From the NCBI RefSeq assembly GCF_013410105.1, contig NZ_JACCCJ010000004.1:124001-188000 (forward strand): a stretch of 64,000 nucleotides of DNA, in the 5' to 3' direction. The stretch's first letter is position 1, and each line of letters opens with the position of its first letter. Source of the stretch: Sphingopyxis sp. JAI108 (GTDB lineage Bacteria > Pseudomonadota > Alphaproteobacteria > Sphingomonadales > Sphingomonadaceae). Of this stretch, positions 42,895-51,357 are shown piece after piece. Both the position numbers and the translations under genes were made by a program. A model generated the notes under the pieces. That model had not been told where the DNA came from. It saw nothing but the letters and a program-made list of their open reading frames with translations, and did no database searches.

Positions 42895-44670
42895 TCATGC
42901 TGCCAAAGGCTGTTCGTCCTCGCCCTCGGGTTCGGGAGCAGCGGGAACCGCAAGCTCGTGCGCGACCCGCCGTGCCGATTTGACGCTGCCCACGCCACCG
43001 CGATCCGTATAGGCCGAAGGCGGGAACGCCATCCATTGCGGCACCCACGGCTCGGCCTTGGTCCGACCGTTCGTGCCTGCAAGGCAATCGGCGATGATCG
43101 CTTTCAGCGCCTTGCCCTTCTCACCGGCGTTCGCCGCCGCGACCTCCGGTCCCGCGATCTCGCCGGTGATGGCGAGCAGCACTTCGCGGTCGCGAAGCTG
43201 GTCGAAGAAGGCCGCGTCCGCCGACCAGTGCTGGCGCATGTCGGTGCCGAGATGGAGGCCGATCATTTCCACCGCCGCGCTTCCGGCCTGCAGCGTCTCG
43301 CCCATGACGATCGGGACGATCTCCAGTACCACCGGATCGGGCAATTCGAGCAGCCGCGCGAACAGCGGGGCAAAAGGGGGACGATGAAGCGGCCTACCCG
43401 TGACGGTGAGCGCTTCCGCGTCGAAGCCGAGCAGGTCGAGCACAGCGCGGCGCTTGAGGTCGAACGCCGCTTCCGCCGAGCAGCCCTCGATGCTCTCGGC
43501 AATATCTTCCTTCGGCGCACGCTGGGCCTCGACATCGATGCGCCAGCGGTCCGCGCCCGCGATGACATGCGCAAGCATTGCGCGTAGCGCCACCCCGCCA
43601 TGGCTCGCCAGATCGGCGCGCACCGCCGCATGGCGATGAAGGTCGATATAGGCATTGAGCGGCCCCGACACCTCGGGGCGCACCGGCTTCGCGATAACCC
43701 CATTGCCCTCGCCGTCCGCGCCGCCGCCCGAAAGCCGCTTCGCTTCCTTGGTGGTGACGAACCCCTCGTGGAAGGTCACCTCGCCGCTTTCACGAACCTC
43801 GACATAGATACGGCCACCCTTGCGCTTGCCCGCATGGGCATGATCCCACGACCGGAACCAGTCGCCGCGCGCCATGACAACGACATCGGACCATCCAGCG
43901 TCCAGATACTCGGCCTTGCGCGCCTCGATGGCCGTCGTCTGCGCTGACCAGAAGGCATCGGCGTCGGCAAAGAAGCTGTCCTCGCCAAACAGGTCGGACA
44001 CGATCGCTGCCTTCGCTTCTGCGACATCGAACAGCGCGTGCTTCACCGCGATAGCCGCGCCGCCGAACAGCCACGCCTTGAGTTGATGGCCGGTCGGGCA
44101 ATAAGCGCTCTCCTCGTCGAACAGCGCCAGCCATGCCTTCTGCTGACTTTTCGATGCGAGGGTAAGATGACGCACGGTGCCAGTATCGATTTCGCCGCCG
44201 CGATAGAGGGTGCGGATGCGGGGGAGCAGATTGCCGAGCGCGAGGATACGATTCACCGCGCGCGGCTCGAACCCGAAGCTTCCGGCGACCTCCTCAACAC
44301 TACGTCCCGCCTTCACAAGCGCGACGAACGCCTCCCACTGGCTGACCTCGTCGGGCTGCACCCGTGCGAGATTTTCGAGCATCGACGCTTCCAAGGCATC
44401 GGCATCGTCGCCGTCGTCGAGAATGGCGCAAGGAATAGGCCGAACCGCCCCACCCTCGCGCGCGACGGCGCCCACGGCGGTGAAGCGCCGACGCCCCGCC
44501 ACGATCTCGTAATGGCCTTCGGCACAATTGGGTCGAACGAGCAACGGAACCAGCACCCCACGCGCTCGGATGCTCGGCATAAGGTCTGTGACGTCGGGGT
44601 CTTTCCCCTTCCCGCGCATGTTGGCGGCGGCGATGGACAGATTGCCCAGATCGATGAAATCCAGCTTCAT
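42895..44670 (-). CDS. ParB/RepB/Spo0J-family protein
   Basis: A 591-residue protein. The N-terminal ParB nuclease-like fold has S-I-R-A-R-G-V-L-V-P-L-L-V-R and G-R-R-R-F-T-A-V (about 30-70). It is followed by E-N-L-A-R-V-Q-P-D-E-V-S-Q-W-E-A-F and an HTH (V-E-E-V-A-G-S-F-G-F-E-P-R-A-V-N). The long C-terminal 350 residues are specific to this plasmid/island type. GAAGGAAG precedes the ATG at 44670. No ParA lies nearby, so it may act as a CTP-switch regulator or nuclease rather than in classic partitioning. Confidence 0.88.
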   Translation of the reverse strand: MKLDFIDLGNLSIAAANMRGKGKDPDVTDLMPSIRARGVLVPLLVRPNCAEGHYEIVAGRRRFTAVGAVAREGGAVRPIPCAILDDGDDADALEASMLENLARVQPDEVSQWEAFVALVKAGRSVEEVAGSFGFEPRAVNRILALGNLLPRIRTLYRGGEIDTGTVRHLTLASKSQQKAWLALFDEESAYCPTGHQLKAWLFGGAAIAVKHALFDVAEAKAAIVSDLFGEDSFFADADAFWSAQTTAIEARKAEYLDAGWSDVVVMARGDWFRSWDHAHAGKRKGGRIYVEVRESGEVTFHEGFVTTKEAKRLSGGGADGEGNGVIAKPVRPEVSGPLNAYIDLHRHAAVRADLASHGGVALRAMLAHVIAGADRWRIDVEAQRAPKEDIAESIEGCSAEAAFDLKRRAVLDLLGFDAEALTVTGRPLHRPPFAPLFARLLELPDPVVLEIVPIVMGETLQAGSAAVEMIGLHLGTDMRQHWSADAAFFDQLRDREVLLAITGEIAGPEVAAANAGEKGKALKAIIADCLAGTNGRTKAEPWVPQWMAFPPSAYTDRGGVGSVKSARRVAHELAVPAAPEPEGEDEQPLAA

Positions 44671-45131
44671 GATGTTCTTCCTTCTCTCTTCAACCACACC
44701 CGGCCCCGGACGGCGGGGCGGGCGGCGAGAAAAGGCGACGGGACCGCGCCAAAGGACGGCGCGCACCCGAAGGGCTGCAACGAAGTGGAGGAGCCGGAAC
44801 GAAGTGCAGGCTTGCGCGACGGCCGAGCGGACCCATAGCCGTTCGCCGAACGACACGCTGTCCGTGGCCGGCCCAGAACAACGCCGCCGTGCGGTCAGCG
44901 CGGCGCCAACATCGGAAAACAGACGCGCCCTTGGCGAAGCCGCAGGCGGGGCGGCGTGCGTGCGCAGATGTGCTTAGCCGTCGCCCCGCCAAGACCAGCG
45001 AGCCCAAGAGCGCTGCGCGGCCAACCGTGTAAACGCGCGACCTCTGGCGGCAGCTTGCCGCCGCCAGTGCGCGCTCATCTGAGGCCGCGCCCCGTCCAGC
45101 CCGAATGGATTCGTCGCGCTGCGCGCCGCAG
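44671..45131. other. GC-rich leader region upstream of the ParB-like gene
   Basis: About 460 bases without a supported gene. It contains the third copy of the G-rich motif (44772-44793) and inverted GCCGC-type segments near 44880-44910, similar to the ardC leader. It also separates the mobilisation block from the WYL regulator gene. Confidence 0.5.
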
Positions 45132-46124
45132 CTACGGAAGCGATTCAAAATCCGAACGACGATGCTCCGCAACCATCGCACGTAACGCTTCGGGTGCGAG
45201 AACCTCGACTTTGTCGCCCCAGGCATAGAGGTGCCAGCACATTTCTAGGAGTCCGCAAGCGCGAAAGGATATGACAAGCGAGCCGTCTGACTCGGTCTGG
45301 GTCGTCTGGTCGGGATGGAAGACGAAACGCTGCGCCCGATGCGCGGCCTCTGGGCTGAACTTCCAGACGATGTCCTCAATTTCCTCTTCGTTCACATACG
45401 AACTGAATCCGCCCCGTGCATGGTTCGCGATGTCAAAATCATCGATCCAGGCAAAATTTTCGTTGGATTCTTGGACCTCCAATATGTCCTCGACCCGGTA
45501 GTGGCGGGGCCGGTTGTCCTTACGCTCCAAATCCTGAGCGACGAGATAGCGCCTCGTCCCAAGTAGAAGGCCGTGGGGGCCGAGCTTGCGCCAGCGTGGC
45601 TCGGTATCTCTCCAGCCCTTGTAGAGGATGTCGATCGCGTGCCGCGCTTTCAGTGCTGTCGCAATCTGATGCTCGACATCGGGCTCAACCACCGGTCGCG
45701 GACCTGGTCGTGCCGCTAGTCCAAGCGCCTGAAGCAATGCTTCCTCGTCGACTTCGATCCGAGCCCGAAGGCTCCTCGGGATAGCGGCCAAGACCTTCTC
45801 TTCAAGGCGCTTGAGCGCGTCGGCCTCGTTCGCCGCACCGTCATTGCGAAGCTTGTCGATCGCGCGGGCAAGGACGGCAAGTTCTTCCGGCGTCGGCGTC
45901 AGAAAAGCCACGACGGATTCTGTAGGCAGACGCCAATGCGCGAACTGCTCGTCATCGACCCAGCGATCAGTGTTTACAAAAACGTCGGTGAGCGCGACCG
46001 TCATTCGCTGCGCGCTACGGCGGTTGCACTCGAACATCTCTTCTATGTCCGACAAGGTTACTCCGACCCGACCTGACACGGCGATCGCCAAGCGCAACAG
46101 CTTAACGGCATTGGCATAGGACAT
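45132..46124 (-). CDS. WYL-domain transcriptional regulator
   Basis: A 330-residue protein from the ATG at 46124. The N-terminal winged helix (about 5-70, with L-S-D-I-E-E-M-F-E-C-N-R-R-S-A-Q-R) is followed by a WYL domain. R-H-A-I-D-I-L-Y-K-G-W and L-G-P-H-G-L-L-L-G-T-R-R-Y-L-V-A are its two ligand-facing segments, and a C-terminal WCX-like extension ends the chain. Such proteins (CapW/BrxR-like) repress antiphage operons and release on infection signals. It is divergent from the helicase gene (151-base gap). A shared motif in that gap and before 49689 suggests it controls both units. Confidence 0.85.
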   Translation of the reverse strand: MSYANAVKLLRLAIAVSGRVGVTLSDIEEMFECNRRSAQRMTVALTDVFVNTDRWVDDEQFAHWRLPTESVVAFLTPTPEELAVLARAIDKLRNDGAANEADALKRLEEKVLAAIPRSLRARIEVDEEALLQALGLAARPGPRPVVEPDVEHQIATALKARHAIDILYKGWRDTEPRWRKLGPHGLLLGTRRYLVAQDLERKDNRPRHYRVEDILEVQESNENFAWIDDFDIANHARGGFSSYVNEEEIEDIVWKFSPEAAHRAQRFVFHPDQTTQTESDGSLVISFRACGLLEMCWHLYAWGDKVEVLAPEALRAMVAEHRRSDFESLP

Positions 46125-46165
46125 GGCTCTCTCCCGAACATCATCAACGACACTTATGGAAACCA

Positions 46166-46188
46166 TCCATGGTGGAGGTGACAGTTTT
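46166..46188. promoter_or_regulatory. Candidate WYL-regulator site in the divergent promoter
   Basis: On the minus strand this reads as an A-run, then TGTCACC, a CC-rich spacer and CCATGG. A related arrangement (T-run, TGTCACC, C-rich spacer, CCATGG) occurs at 49630-49655 before the ubiquitin-like/TIR unit. The two sites are the only regulatory similarity I see between these promoters. Confidence 0.35.
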
Positions 46189-46275
46189 TGACGTCCCCTC
46201 CCGTTAGCAGGCATATCCATTTCGGCGAAAGAATCACGACCGTCGGGATATGGGAGCGAAACGGAGGGGAAGTTC

Positions 46276-49200
46276 ATGCGACTGATCGATGGCGGGCTGC
46301 GACTTTCAGCCTCCGATCTTATGCGTTTCAAGGGCTGCAGGCACGCCACAGCGCTCGACCTCAGGCGAATCGAGAAGGGCGACATCACGCCTGGAACTGA
46401 CAGCGAGGAAGCGCTGCTTCTTCAGCGCCAAGGAGACGCCCACGAAGCCGCTTTTCTCGTATCGCTGCGCGACGCAGGACGTGGCGTCACGGAAATCGCC
46501 AAAGACGGGATTTCTCTCGAAACGGCAGTTGAGCACACGCGCGCGGCAATGGCGGCGGGCGCCGAAGTGATCTTCCAAGGCGCATTTCTTGGCGATGCAT
46601 GGGGCGGATATTCAGATTTTCTGGAGCGCGTCGATCGACCTTCGCAGTTAGGAAACTGGTCTTACGAGGTCGTCGACACAAAGCTTAAACGGTCGCCCGA
46701 CCCCAAGCATGTCCTTCAGCTGGCGCTCTACTCCGACCTTCTCGCTGAAATGCAGGTCGCTCCGCCCGAACGCGCGCATCTTGAACTCGGAAACGGCGAG
46801 CGCTTCTCGATCCGGCTCGACGATGTGTCAGCCTACGCCCGTCAGGCGCGTCGCAGTTTTGAGAACTTTATTGCCGAACGGCCGCCAACTCGGCCCGAGC
46901 CGGTTACTGCCTGCGCTCAATGTCTGTGGAGCGACCATTGCAAGGCGGAATGGGATCGAACCGACAGTCTCGCGCTCGTTTCCGGTATCAGCCGCAGTCA
47001 ACGCGACAAGCTGGAAGCGGCGGGCATCGCAACACTCGGCGCCCTCGCTGCGCACGAAGGACGAGTACCTCGGCTCGCTCCGGAAACACAAGATCGACTG
47101 CAGACCCAGGCGGCGCTGCAAGCCGCGCGCCGCGCTGGCGGATCGCCCGCCTTCTCATTGCGCCCTTATGAAGCAGGCCGGGGTTTCGCGCTGCTTCCCG
47201 AAGCTGATGACGGAGATATCTTCTACGACATTGAGGGCGACCCCTATCACCCCGGCGGCCTCGAATATCTCCACGGGCTGTGGTTGCACGATGAAGGAGA
47301 ATGGTGCTTTCGCGCCTTTTGGGCGCACGATCGCGCTGCCGAGGGGGGCGTGGTAGAGGAATTGCTGGCATTTCTCTCGGAACACATGCGGCGCCACCCG
47401 CATGCCCATGTCTATCATTATGCCAATTACGAGATCGCTGCGCTGCGTCGGCTGACAACAATGCATCGTGTCGGCGAAGCGGCCATGGACCAGTTGCAGC
47501 GCGAACGACGTTTCGTGGATCTCTTCAAAGTCGTCTCCGGCGCTCTGATCGCATCAGAACCCGGCTATTCGATCAAGAATCTCGAAGCCTTCTATATGGA
47601 GGCCCGTGAGGGCGATGTCGCAACCGCAGGCGCAAGCGTCGTCTATTACGAGAAATGGCGCGACGGTGGGGACGACAGCTTGCTGGCGCAGATAGAGGAA
47701 TATAATCGCACGGACTGCGTCTCGACACAGTTGCTGCGTGACTGGCTGGTCGAGGCAGTGCGACCTGCCGGCCTCTCCTGGCCGCTGCTCGCGCCTGACG
47801 CCCGTCCGGACGGTGGGCAGAGAATCGATGACGATGCAGCTGCAATGGCGGCGCGTTACGATGCCTTCGGTCCGGCGCGCGAGCGACTTGGCATCGAATC
47901 CGCCGACCTGCTCTTCGATATCAATTACTTTCATGAACGCGAGGACAAGCCCAAATATTGGGCTATCTTCGACAGATTGGCACAAGACAGCGAAGTGCTG
48001 GTCGATGACCTCGATTGCGTTTTTGGCCTCGAGGCGACCGGACCAGCGATCACCGTCAAGCAGTCGACCGAGCGCGATTATTTCTTTCCACCGCAAGAGA
48101 CGAAGCTTCGGGCGGGCAAGCGTCCCTGCATCAAGCCCGCGACCCTCCCCGAAAGCGTCTTGCTCGTCGCTATCGACCCCGAGGCCGGGACAGCGACGCT
48201 TCGACGTGGCAAGAAGTCGGGCGACCTCCCCGATCGGCTCGACCTTCTGCCCGAGCGCCCTCTTAAGAACAGTGTCATGCGCGACGCAATCGCTGCTGTG
48301 TCCGACGGACTGATCGCGAACGACGGTCGCCACCGTGCGATCGAGCATCTTCTCACCCGAACAACGCCGCAATTTCATGATGGCCCCCGCACCGCGATAA
48401 TTCCCGAAGGTGGCGACCTCGTCATCGAAACGAGCAGAGCGATTGCGGCCATGGACGAAACGACGCTCGCCATTCAAGGCCCGCCCGGGACGGGAAAGAC
48501 CTTCGTCAGCGCGTGGGCTATCGTCGACCTGATCGCCGCAGGCAAACGGATCGCAATTTCATCGCAAAGCCATAAGGCGATCGAGAATCTTCTCACGGCG
48601 ATCGCCGAGCGCGCCGAAGCTCTAGGGCAACGACCACTGCTCGTGCACAAGGCAGGCGATGATGACGATGAAGGTCAGCATCATCCGCTGATCACAATCG
48701 TCTCGGACAATGATGCGCCCGAGATCGCCGCAGCCGATGTCGTCGGAGGAACGGCTTGGCACTTTGCCCGCTATGGCACGCCGGCTTACGACTATCTCTT
48801 TATCGACGAAGCTGGGCAGGTTTCGTTCGCCAACGTGGTCGCGATGTCGCGCGCCGCGCGCAACATCGTTTTGGTAGGCGATCCAATGCAGCTGCCTCAA
48901 CCAATTCAAGGCGCGCATCCTGGACGGAGCGGCGAATCGGCGCTCGAATATCTTCTTGATGGGGCCCGCATCGTCCCTGCCACTCACGGCATTTTCATGC
49001 CGGAGAGCCGCCGCATGCACCCTGCCGTCTGCACCTTCATCTCGAAGGCAGTCTATGAAGATCGACTCGGAAGCCACTCGAGCACCGCTTGCCAGTCGAT
49101 CAGCAGGCCAGGAGAAACACCCGTCCTGGGCGCCCGTTTCAGTCCAGTGAGACATGAGGGCTGTTCGCAGGTTTGCGCGGAAGAGATTACAGCGATAGCG

Positions 49201-49620
49201 ACGAAAATAGAGGATCTCGTCGGCAGCAACTATGTCGACCGCGAGGGTGTCAGCCGCCCGCTTGCCAGGGAGGATTTCCTTGTCGTCGCTCCCTATAACG
49301 CGCAGGTAAATGCGCTGAAATCGGCACTACCGGACATTCGGATCGGCACCGTCGACAAGTTCCAGGGCCAAGAAGCGCCTGTATGTCTCATCTCGATGAC
49401 CACATCGAGCGCCGACGAGCTGCCTCGCGACATCGCCTTCCTTTTCTCGCTCAACCGGATCAATGTCGCGGTTTCCCGCGCACAGGTTTTGGCGGTGCTC
49501 TTCGCAAGCCCGCGCCTCCTTGATGTACCTTGCCGAACGATCCGCGATATGGCCCTCGTCAACACGCTTTGTCTCCTAGCCGAGCATAGTGCCTCATTGG
49601 ACGCACCTTTGCCCAAATAG
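46276..49620 (+). CDS. RecB-like nuclease / RNase H-like / SF1 helicase fusion (TM0106 family)
   Basis: A 1114-residue protein. Residues 1-240 are RecB-like nuclease (D-T-K-L-K-R near 135, then a Cys cluster C-A-Q-C ... C near 215-225 typical of iron-sulfur RecB nucleases). Residues 310-490 are RNase H-like exonuclease (Y-D-I-E-G-D, Y-H-Y-A-N-Y-E, E-Y-N-R-T-D-C). A DNA2/NAM7-type SF1B helicase follows, with Walker A G-P-P-G-T-G-K-T near 735-742, F-I-D-E-A-G-Q near 843, and a C-terminal V-D-K-F-Q-G-Q-E and N-V-A-V-S-R-A. Members are predicted DNA or RNA processing enzymes; several neighbours here suggest antiphage use. Confidence 0.88.
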   Translation: MRLIDGGLRLSASDLMRFKGCRHATALDLRRIEKGDITPGTDSEEALLLQRQGDAHEAAFLVSLRDAGRGVTEIAKDGISLETAVEHTRAAMAAGAEVIFQGAFLGDAWGGYSDFLERVDRPSQLGNWSYEVVDTKLKRSPDPKHVLQLALYSDLLAEMQVAPPERAHLELGNGERFSIRLDDVSAYARQARRSFENFIAERPPTRPEPVTACAQCLWSDHCKAEWDRTDSLALVSGISRSQRDKLEAAGIATLGALAAHEGRVPRLAPETQDRLQTQAALQAARRAGGSPAFSLRPYEAGRGFALLPEADDGDIFYDIEGDPYHPGGLEYLHGLWLHDEGEWCFRAFWAHDRAAEGGVVEELLAFLSEHMRRHPHAHVYHYANYEIAALRRLTTMHRVGEAAMDQLQRERRFVDLFKVVSGALIASEPGYSIKNLEAFYMEAREGDVATAGASVVYYEKWRDGGDDSLLAQIEEYNRTDCVSTQLLRDWLVEAVRPAGLSWPLLAPDARPDGGQRIDDDAAAMAARYDAFGPARERLGIESADLLFDINYFHEREDKPKYWAIFDRLAQDSEVLVDDLDCVFGLEATGPAITVKQSTERDYFFPPQETKLRAGKRPCIKPATLPESVLLVAIDPEAGTATLRRGKKSGDLPDRLDLLPERPLKNSVMRDAIAAVSDGLIANDGRHRAIEHLLTRTTPQFHDGPRTAIIPEGGDLVIETSRAIAAMDETTLAIQGPPGTGKTFVSAWAIVDLIAAGKRIAISSQSHKAIENLLTAIAERAEALGQRPLLVHKAGDDDDEGQHHPLITIVSDNDAPEIAAADVVGGTAWHFARYGTPAYDYLFIDEAGQVSFANVVAMSRAARNIVLVGDPMQLPQPIQGAHPGRSGESALEYLLDGARIVPATHGIFMPESRRMHPAVCTFISKAVYEDRLGSHSSTACQSISRPGETPVLGARFSPVRHEGCSQVCAEEITAIATKIEDLVGSNYVDREGVSRPLAREDFLVVAPYNAQVNALKSALPDIRIGTVDKFQGQEAPVCLISMTTSSADELPRDIAFLFSLNRINVAVSRAQVLAVLFASPRLLDVPCRTIRDMALVNTLCLLAEHSASLDAPLPK

Positions 49621-49629
49621 GGGCGACCA

Positions 49630-49655
49630 TTTTTGTCACCCCCCTGATCCATGGT
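49630..49655. promoter_or_regulatory. Second candidate WYL-regulator site
   Basis: T-run, TGTCACC, C-rich spacer and CCATGG, related to 46166-46188 read on the other strand. It lies 34 bases before the ATG of the ubiquitin-like gene. Confidence 0.3.
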
Positions 49656-49688
49656 GAACTCGTCAGGATCGAATCGGAGGATGACAGC

Positions 49689-50000
49689 ATGAAATTTGGG
49701 AACTCTCAGGACATCGGGCGCCATATCGTCGACATCGACGGTTGCCTGAAGGCCACTGATCTCGGGTCGCTCGGCCCCAGTGACATCATTGCGCTGCACG
49801 GCGGCTTACCCGCCGATGCGTTGATTGCGCTCGAAATCTACGACGAAGTCGTCCCGCTGGGCGCAGGTGATCGGGTGGCGCTTAACGAAAGCAGTGTTGC
49901 CTTTTTCCGCAGCTTTCCCTGCGGACAGGCCATGGCTCGTCATCCGGGTCGCCTGCGCAACGACGCTGGCTTGCGGGGCGCACCCAGGCTCGCAGCCTGA
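49689..50000 (+). CDS. Small protein with ubiquitin-like (multiubiquitin-type) resemblance
   Basis: A 103-residue protein with GGAGG upstream. Residues 25-75 show the strand-helix-strand spacing of multiubiquitin/beta-grasp domains: L-G-P-S-D-I-I-A-L-H-G-G, then L-I-A-L-E-I-Y-D-E, then V-P-L-G-A-G-D-R-V-A-L and a final F-F-R-S-F. The last 28 residues look unlike the rest. In the next frame an open stretch runs to 50067 and overlaps the TIR start as ATGA, so a frameshift near 49915 could have changed the tail. No E1, E2 or JAB partner is nearby. The assignment is tentative. Confidence 0.5.
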   Translation: MKFGNSQDIGRHIVDIDGCLKATDLGSLGPSDIIALHGGLPADALIALEIYDEVVPLGAGDRVALNESSVAFFRSFPCGQAMARHPGRLRNDAGLRGAPRLAA

Positions 50001-50063
50001 GCCTGCCTGCTTCTTCCTCAATTTTGCCGATTTGGCGCCTCTCCAGAAAGTAAAGGACGATAG

Positions 50064-50828
50064 ATGAACTTCCTCCAGTTCGACCTTGGCCAGCGCCGCG
50101 CCGGCGAGATCGTGGAAGTCACGCTGACCAGTGGCGCCAACGTGCGGCTGATGAGCAGCTCTGACTTTTCCAATTATCGCAATGGCCGACGGCACCGCTA
50201 TATCGGGGGCCTCGCGCGTCAGTCACCGCTTCGGTTGCAGATTCCGAACGGTGGTCGCTGGTATGTGGCGGTGGACATGCAGGGTCTTCGGGGCAGCACG
50301 CGCGCTTCGGTCCGCACCCTGCCGGGCACTTTGCCCGAAATTCGCGAAGCCCCCCTGTCCTCGGTGCCGAGTCTCGTTCGCGAGCAACCGCCGGCGCTTG
50401 CAGATGGAGACGAAGCCTATGACGTTTTCATCTCCCACGCGTCTGAAGACAAAGACAGCATCGTTCGCGCGCTCGCCGAAGCACTGATAAGTCGCGGCCT
50501 CAAGGTTTGGTACGATGAGTTCACGCTCCGCATCGGCGATAGCCTTCGCCAGAAGATCGACAAGGGACTCTCGCGGAGCCGTGTTGGGCTCGTCGTCCTT
50601 TCTCCGGCTTTTGTAGCCAAGGGGTGGACCAATTACGAACTCGACGGAATCGTCACGCGCACAGTTTCGGGTGAACAGATTCTCCTGCCCATCTGGCACG
50701 ACATCACCAAGCAAGCAGTGATCGATTTTAGCCCCTCGCTGGCCGACAAGGTTGCGCGGAGCACCGCCACGCACACCGTGGACGATATTGCGACCGAAAT
50801 CGCCGAATTGCTCACAGAATCACGATGA
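50064..50828 (+). CDS. DUF1883-TIR domain protein
   Basis: A 254-residue protein. Residues 1-88 match DUF1883 (Q-F-D-L-G, E-V-T-L-x-S-G-A-N-V-R-L-M, Y-I-G-G-L, W-Y-V-A-V-D-M-Q-G-L-R-G). Residues 118-252 are a TIR domain with Y-D-V-F-I-S-H-A-S-E-D-K, V-W-Y-D-E-F and W-T-N-Y-E-L, where Glu192 is the likely NADase residue. TIR effectors commonly deplete NAD+ during phage infection. DUF1883 would then be the sensor or oligomerisation part (inferred). It follows the ubiquitin-like gene and precedes a terminator at 51252. Confidence 0.88.
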   Translation: MNFLQFDLGQRRAGEIVEVTLTSGANVRLMSSSDFSNYRNGRRHRYIGGLARQSPLRLQIPNGGRWYVAVDMQGLRGSTRASVRTLPGTLPEIREAPLSSVPSLVREQPPALADGDEAYDVFISHASEDKDSIVRALAEALISRGLKVWYDEFTLRIGDSLRQKIDKGLSRSRVGLVVLSPAFVAKGWTNYELDGIVTRTVSGEQILLPIWHDITKQAVIDFSPSLADKVARSTATHTVDDIATEIAELLTESR

Positions 50829-50935
50829 CGGCGGACGACGGCAGCGGACGCCCCACAAAATTGCGTCAGTCTTTCGGCTGAGCGCTCACCTACCCAAGGC
50901 TTCGAACCGCCCTATCGGGTTACAAAGGAGGAAAT

Positions 50936-51109
50936 ATGAGCAAGACACTCAAGCCAGGTCAGACGGCACCGCGTTCCGGCCAGTATGAGCAGGTCGGTCC
51001 GCGCGGCGGCGGCACTGGCAAGGAGCGTACCGTTACGCGCGGCGAACCCATGCCGCCGACGCCCAAGCCTGGAATGGGCTATCGTCTGGTCGACAAGACC
51101 AAGCATTAG
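50936..51109 (+). CDS. Small conserved protein (YjzC-like)
   Basis: A 57-residue protein with a strong AAAGGAGG site. It is rich in Gly, Pro, Lys and Thr: L-K-P-G-Q-T-A-P-R-S-G-Q-Y, G-P-R-G-G, G-E-P-M-P-P-T-P-K-P-G and Y-R-L-V-D-K-T-K-H. Proteins like this are widespread in bacteria and mobile elements and have been labelled YjzC-like; function unknown. It may be the third gene of the TIR unit (107-base gap), ending at the terminator 51252-51279. Confidence 0.65.
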   Translation: MSKTLKPGQTAPRSGQYEQVGPRGGGTGKERTVTRGEPMPPTPKPGMGYRLVDKTKH

Positions 51110-51251
51110 CCCCAGCCGCGAAATCGAGGCGAACGGGGACTGGACGAGATCCTAACCGTAACCAGCGCTTGGAAACGAGGATAGCAAGCGCTGGCGAAGT
51201 TCATATCCGGCCTGATCCAGGACATTCAGACCTCGACTCGCAAGCACCCTT

Positions 51252-51279
51252 GGAGCGGCTCGCCGAGCCGCTCCTTTTT
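51252..51279 (+). terminator. Rho-independent terminator
   Basis: Perfect 10-bp stem (51252-51261 with 51265-51274), 3-base loop and five T. It closes the rightward TIR unit, ahead of the convergent recombinase gene. Confidence 0.85.
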
Positions 51280-51357
51280 ACTGGTCCAGAATATTTTTCG
51301 CTGAATCCTGAGGCGCCAATCTTGCCGTCAGATGTTCGCGTCAGAGCCTAAATCTCG

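Noticed and set aside
42895..44670. Plasmid replication and partition origin
   Set aside because: ParB is present, but no ParA, Rep protein or iterons were seen, and both ends of the element are tRNA att sites, so an integrated island fits better.
45195..46124. Plus-strand frames opposite the WYL regulator
   Set aside because: Shadow frames; the WYL domain on the minus strand is clear.
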